From Gammaproteobacteria bacterium (GTDB lineage: Bacteria; Pseudomonadota; Gammaproteobacteria; Ga0077536), in assembly GCA_019747795.1 (NCBI GenBank), contig JAIEQK010000060.1:1-41131 (forward strand): 41,131 bases of DNA. Direction: 5' to 3'. This document shows positions 39,453 to 41,131 of this stretch, in pieces; the first letter of the stretch is position 1; each line of letters starts with the position of its first letter. Position numbers and translations under genes: made by a program. The notes under the pieces are model-generated. The model was not told the origin of the DNA. It ran no database searches and was given only the letters and a program-made list of their open reading frames with translations.

Positions 39453-41131
39453 ATGCTGAAGCTCACGCACTATCTCTGGTACCCGTTCCTGCTCGCCAAT
39501 GCCGTGCTGTTGTTCGTGGCGCTGCGCGCTTCGAACGCGACGCTGGTGCCGGCGACCTATGCGCCGATCCTGCTGACCGGACTCGCGCTGGCGGCGCTCG
39601 AGCGCGCGCGACCGGCGCGCCTTGCCTGGCGGCCGCCGACCATCGAACTCAAGCGCGACCTGCTCTACATGCTGCTGGTGCAGGTACTGCTGCCGCGCGC
39701 GCTGATGCTCGCCACCGTCATGCTGCTCACGCGTGGCGGCGTGGGCCTCGGTGATGCCGGGCCTTGGCCCCGGCACTGGCCCTACGTCACGCAGGTCTTG
39801 ATCCTGCTGGTGGTGGCGGACTTCCTGCGCTACTGGCTGCACCGCGCGTCGCACCGCTGGGCGCCGCTGTGGCGCCTGCACGAGGCACACCACGCGCCCG
39901 ATAGGCTGTATGCGCTCAACGTCGGCCGCTTCCATCCCCTGGAGAAGATCCTGCAGTTCGGCGTCGATTCCCTGCCCTTCGTGCTGCTCGGTGCGACGCC
40001 CGAAGTGATTGCGGGTTACTACCTGCTGTACGCGGTCAACGGCCAGTGCCAGCACGCCAACGTGCGCCTGCGCTACGGCTGGATGAACTACCTGGTCGGG
40101 AGCGCTGAGACCCATCGCTGGCATCACGTCAGGGACGAGGCCTGCGGTCCGTGCAACTTCGGCGCGACGCTCATCGTGTGGGACCTGCTGTTCGGCACGT
40201 TCCACCTGCCTCGCCGTCAGCCGCGCGCGGTGGGCATCCTCGATTCTTCCTATCCGCCGGGCTTCGTCATGCAATTGCTAAGGCCCTTTCTCGCGACCCT
40301 GACGCAGGGCGCGACCGGCGCCGCGCTGCTCAAGCTGAGCTTGCGCGCCGCCTTCTATCGCGAGGTCCTGCGGCTCGGCCGGCATACGGCCGATCCCATG
40401 GCGCGGCAGCGCGCACTGTTGGCGCGCGTCCTGCGCGACAACCGCGACACCGTCTACGGGCGCGCCCATGGTTTCGCCGACATCCGCGACTACCAGGACT
40501 TCGTCGGGCGTGTGCCGATCAACGACTACGAGGCCCTGCGTCCCTATGTCGAGCGCGAGATGGCGAGCGGCGAGGCGACCCTCACCGCCGAGCGTCCGCT
40601 GCGCTTCGTCGCGACCAGCGGCACCACCGGCGCGCCCAAGCACATTCCGGTCACCCGCGCCGTGGAACGACACCTGGCGCGCATGCAGCGCCTGGCCGCG
40701 GCGCTGCAGTTCCGCGCCTGTCCGCACGCCTTCGATGGCGCGATCCTCGCCATCGCCGGGAGCGCGGAGGAAACCCGCAGCGCGGACGGGCGCAGTATCG
40801 GCGCGGCGTCCGGGCTGCTCGCCGGCCAGGTGCCGGCCCTGCTGCGCGAGCGCTTCGTGCTGCCGCCGGGCGTGGCAAGCGTCCCTGACGCAACCCTCAA
40901 GTACCTGCTGGTGTTGCGCCTCGCCCTCGCGCGCCCGGACATCAGCCTGTGCGCGACCGCCAATGTCAGCACCTTGCTGACGCTGCTTCGTCTCCATGCC
41001 GTACACCACGACGCGCTGGTCGAGGATCTGCGCGTGGGCGGCTTTCATCGCGCGGCCGAACTGCCGGCGGCGCTGCGCGCCGAACTCGCGCCGCGGCTGG
41101 TGGCGATGCCGGCGCGCGCGGCGGCGCTCGC
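39453..41131 (+). CDS. Fatty acid hydroxylase - GH3 acyl-adenylase fusion, 3' truncated
   Basis: The frame is open from ATG 39453 (GGAGA upstream) to the window edge, 559 residues so far. Residues about 1-265 are a sterol-desaturase/fatty-acid-hydroxylase domain with HRASH (130-134), HEAHH (143-147) and HRWHH (221-225), plus two to four membrane helices. After a short linker, residues from about 290 form a GH3-type adenylating domain: HTADPMARQRALLARVLRDN, VPINDYEALRPYVEREMAS and the ATP loop ATSGTTGAPKHIPVT (T388 to K396). I checked the join codon by codon; no stop or frame change separates the halves. GH3 enzymes adenylate and conjugate carboxylic acids. The C-terminal end is outside the window. 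Confidence 0.85.
   Translation, partial: MLKLTHYLWYPFLLANAVLLFVALRASNATLVPATYAPILLTGLALAALERARPARLAWRPPTIELKRDLLYMLLVQVLLPRALMLATVMLLTRGGVGLGDAGPWPRHWPYVTQVLILLVVADFLRYWLHRASHRWAPLWRLHEAHHAPDRLYALNVGRFHPLEKILQFGVDSLPFVLLGATPEVIAGYYLLYAVNGQCQHANVRLRYGWMNYLVGSAETHRWHHVRDEACGPCNFGATLIVWDLLFGTFHLPRRQPRAVGILDSSYPPGFVMQLLRPFLATLTQGATGAALLKLSLRAAFYREVLRLGRHTADPMARQRALLARVLRDNRDTVYGRAHGFADIRDYQDFVGRVPINDYEALRPYVEREMASGEATLTAERPLRFVATSGTTGAPKHIPVTRAVERHLARMQRLAAALQFRACPHAFDGAILAIAGSAEETRSADGRSIGAASGLLAGQVPALLRERFVLPPGVASVPDATLKYLLVLRLALARPDISLCATANVSTLLTLLRLHAVHHDALVEDLRVGGFHRAAELPAALRAELAPRLVAMPARAAAL

Overview
High-GC bacterial chromosome of 41 kb. The best guess is a gammaproteobacterium of the xanthomonad/nevskial/chromatial type. 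This rests on the order birA - type III pantothenate kinase - SPOR-domain protein - tRNA-Thr, which matches the pseudomonad/gammaproteobacterial birA-coaX-SPOR-tRNA-tuf neighbourhood, and on strong GC bias at third codon positions. A PEP-CTERM-type surface protein and REP-like palindromic repeats fit the same groups. I see no phage, CRISPR array, rRNA or intact transposase.

Layout. 1-3476: an acidic partial protein, the birA/coaX/SPOR overlap operon and tRNA-Thr(UGU). 3477-about 4960: a low-GC patch directly after the tRNA, with a 2,4'-dihydroxyacetophenone dioxygenase-like cupin and a SnoaL-like protein; it lies where tRNA/tuf genes would be expected. 4966-21400: mostly single-gene accessory functions: RibD/DHFR-type reductase, three 133-residue GFA-fold proteins, a PNPOx-flavin reductase fusion with a VOC protein and divergent LysR regulator, a CPBP protease, two sulfite-oxidase-fold molybdoproteins, an HD hydrolase, an SDR/HxlR divergent pair, an MGMT-like protein, and DUF1993, DUF3806 and NTF2-like proteins. 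21535-26613: a 6-oxocamphor-hydrolase-like enzyme, a membrane triad with cytochrome oxidase subunit III- and IV-like proteins but no subunit I, a diverged GFA-like protein, and a sterol-desaturase operon. 26687-28490: a decayed RTX/adhesin tail, a peroxiredoxin-like gene with an in-frame UGA at its first active-site cysteine, and an M48 lipoprotein. 28637-31528: SDR, CaiB-type racemase/CoA-transferase and SDR. 31865-35409: a DhnA aldolase overlapping a rifampin-phosphotransferase-like ATP-grasp/phosphohistidine enzyme. 35547-41131: a PEP-CTERM protein with autotransporter-type beta repeats, an XRE regulator with paired palindromes beside it, a small membrane protein, and a fatty-acid-hydroxylase/GH3 acyl-adenylase fusion running off the end.

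The strongest unusual signal is the peroxiredoxin-like gene at 26911-27564. Its reading frame is intact on both sides of a UGA that occupies the first cysteine of a CPYC-type motif. A hairpin with an 8-bp stem and a GUC loop begins 12 nt after the UGA, with the loop 20 nt downstream, matching the bacterial SECIS layout. It is probably a selenoprotein not named by standard gene calling; no sel genes are in the window. Other leads are the hydroxylase-GH3 fusion, the subunit-I-less oxidase triad, the phosphotransferase-aldolase pair, and six composite palindromic repeats in three intergenic clusters whose stems vary by compensatory changes.
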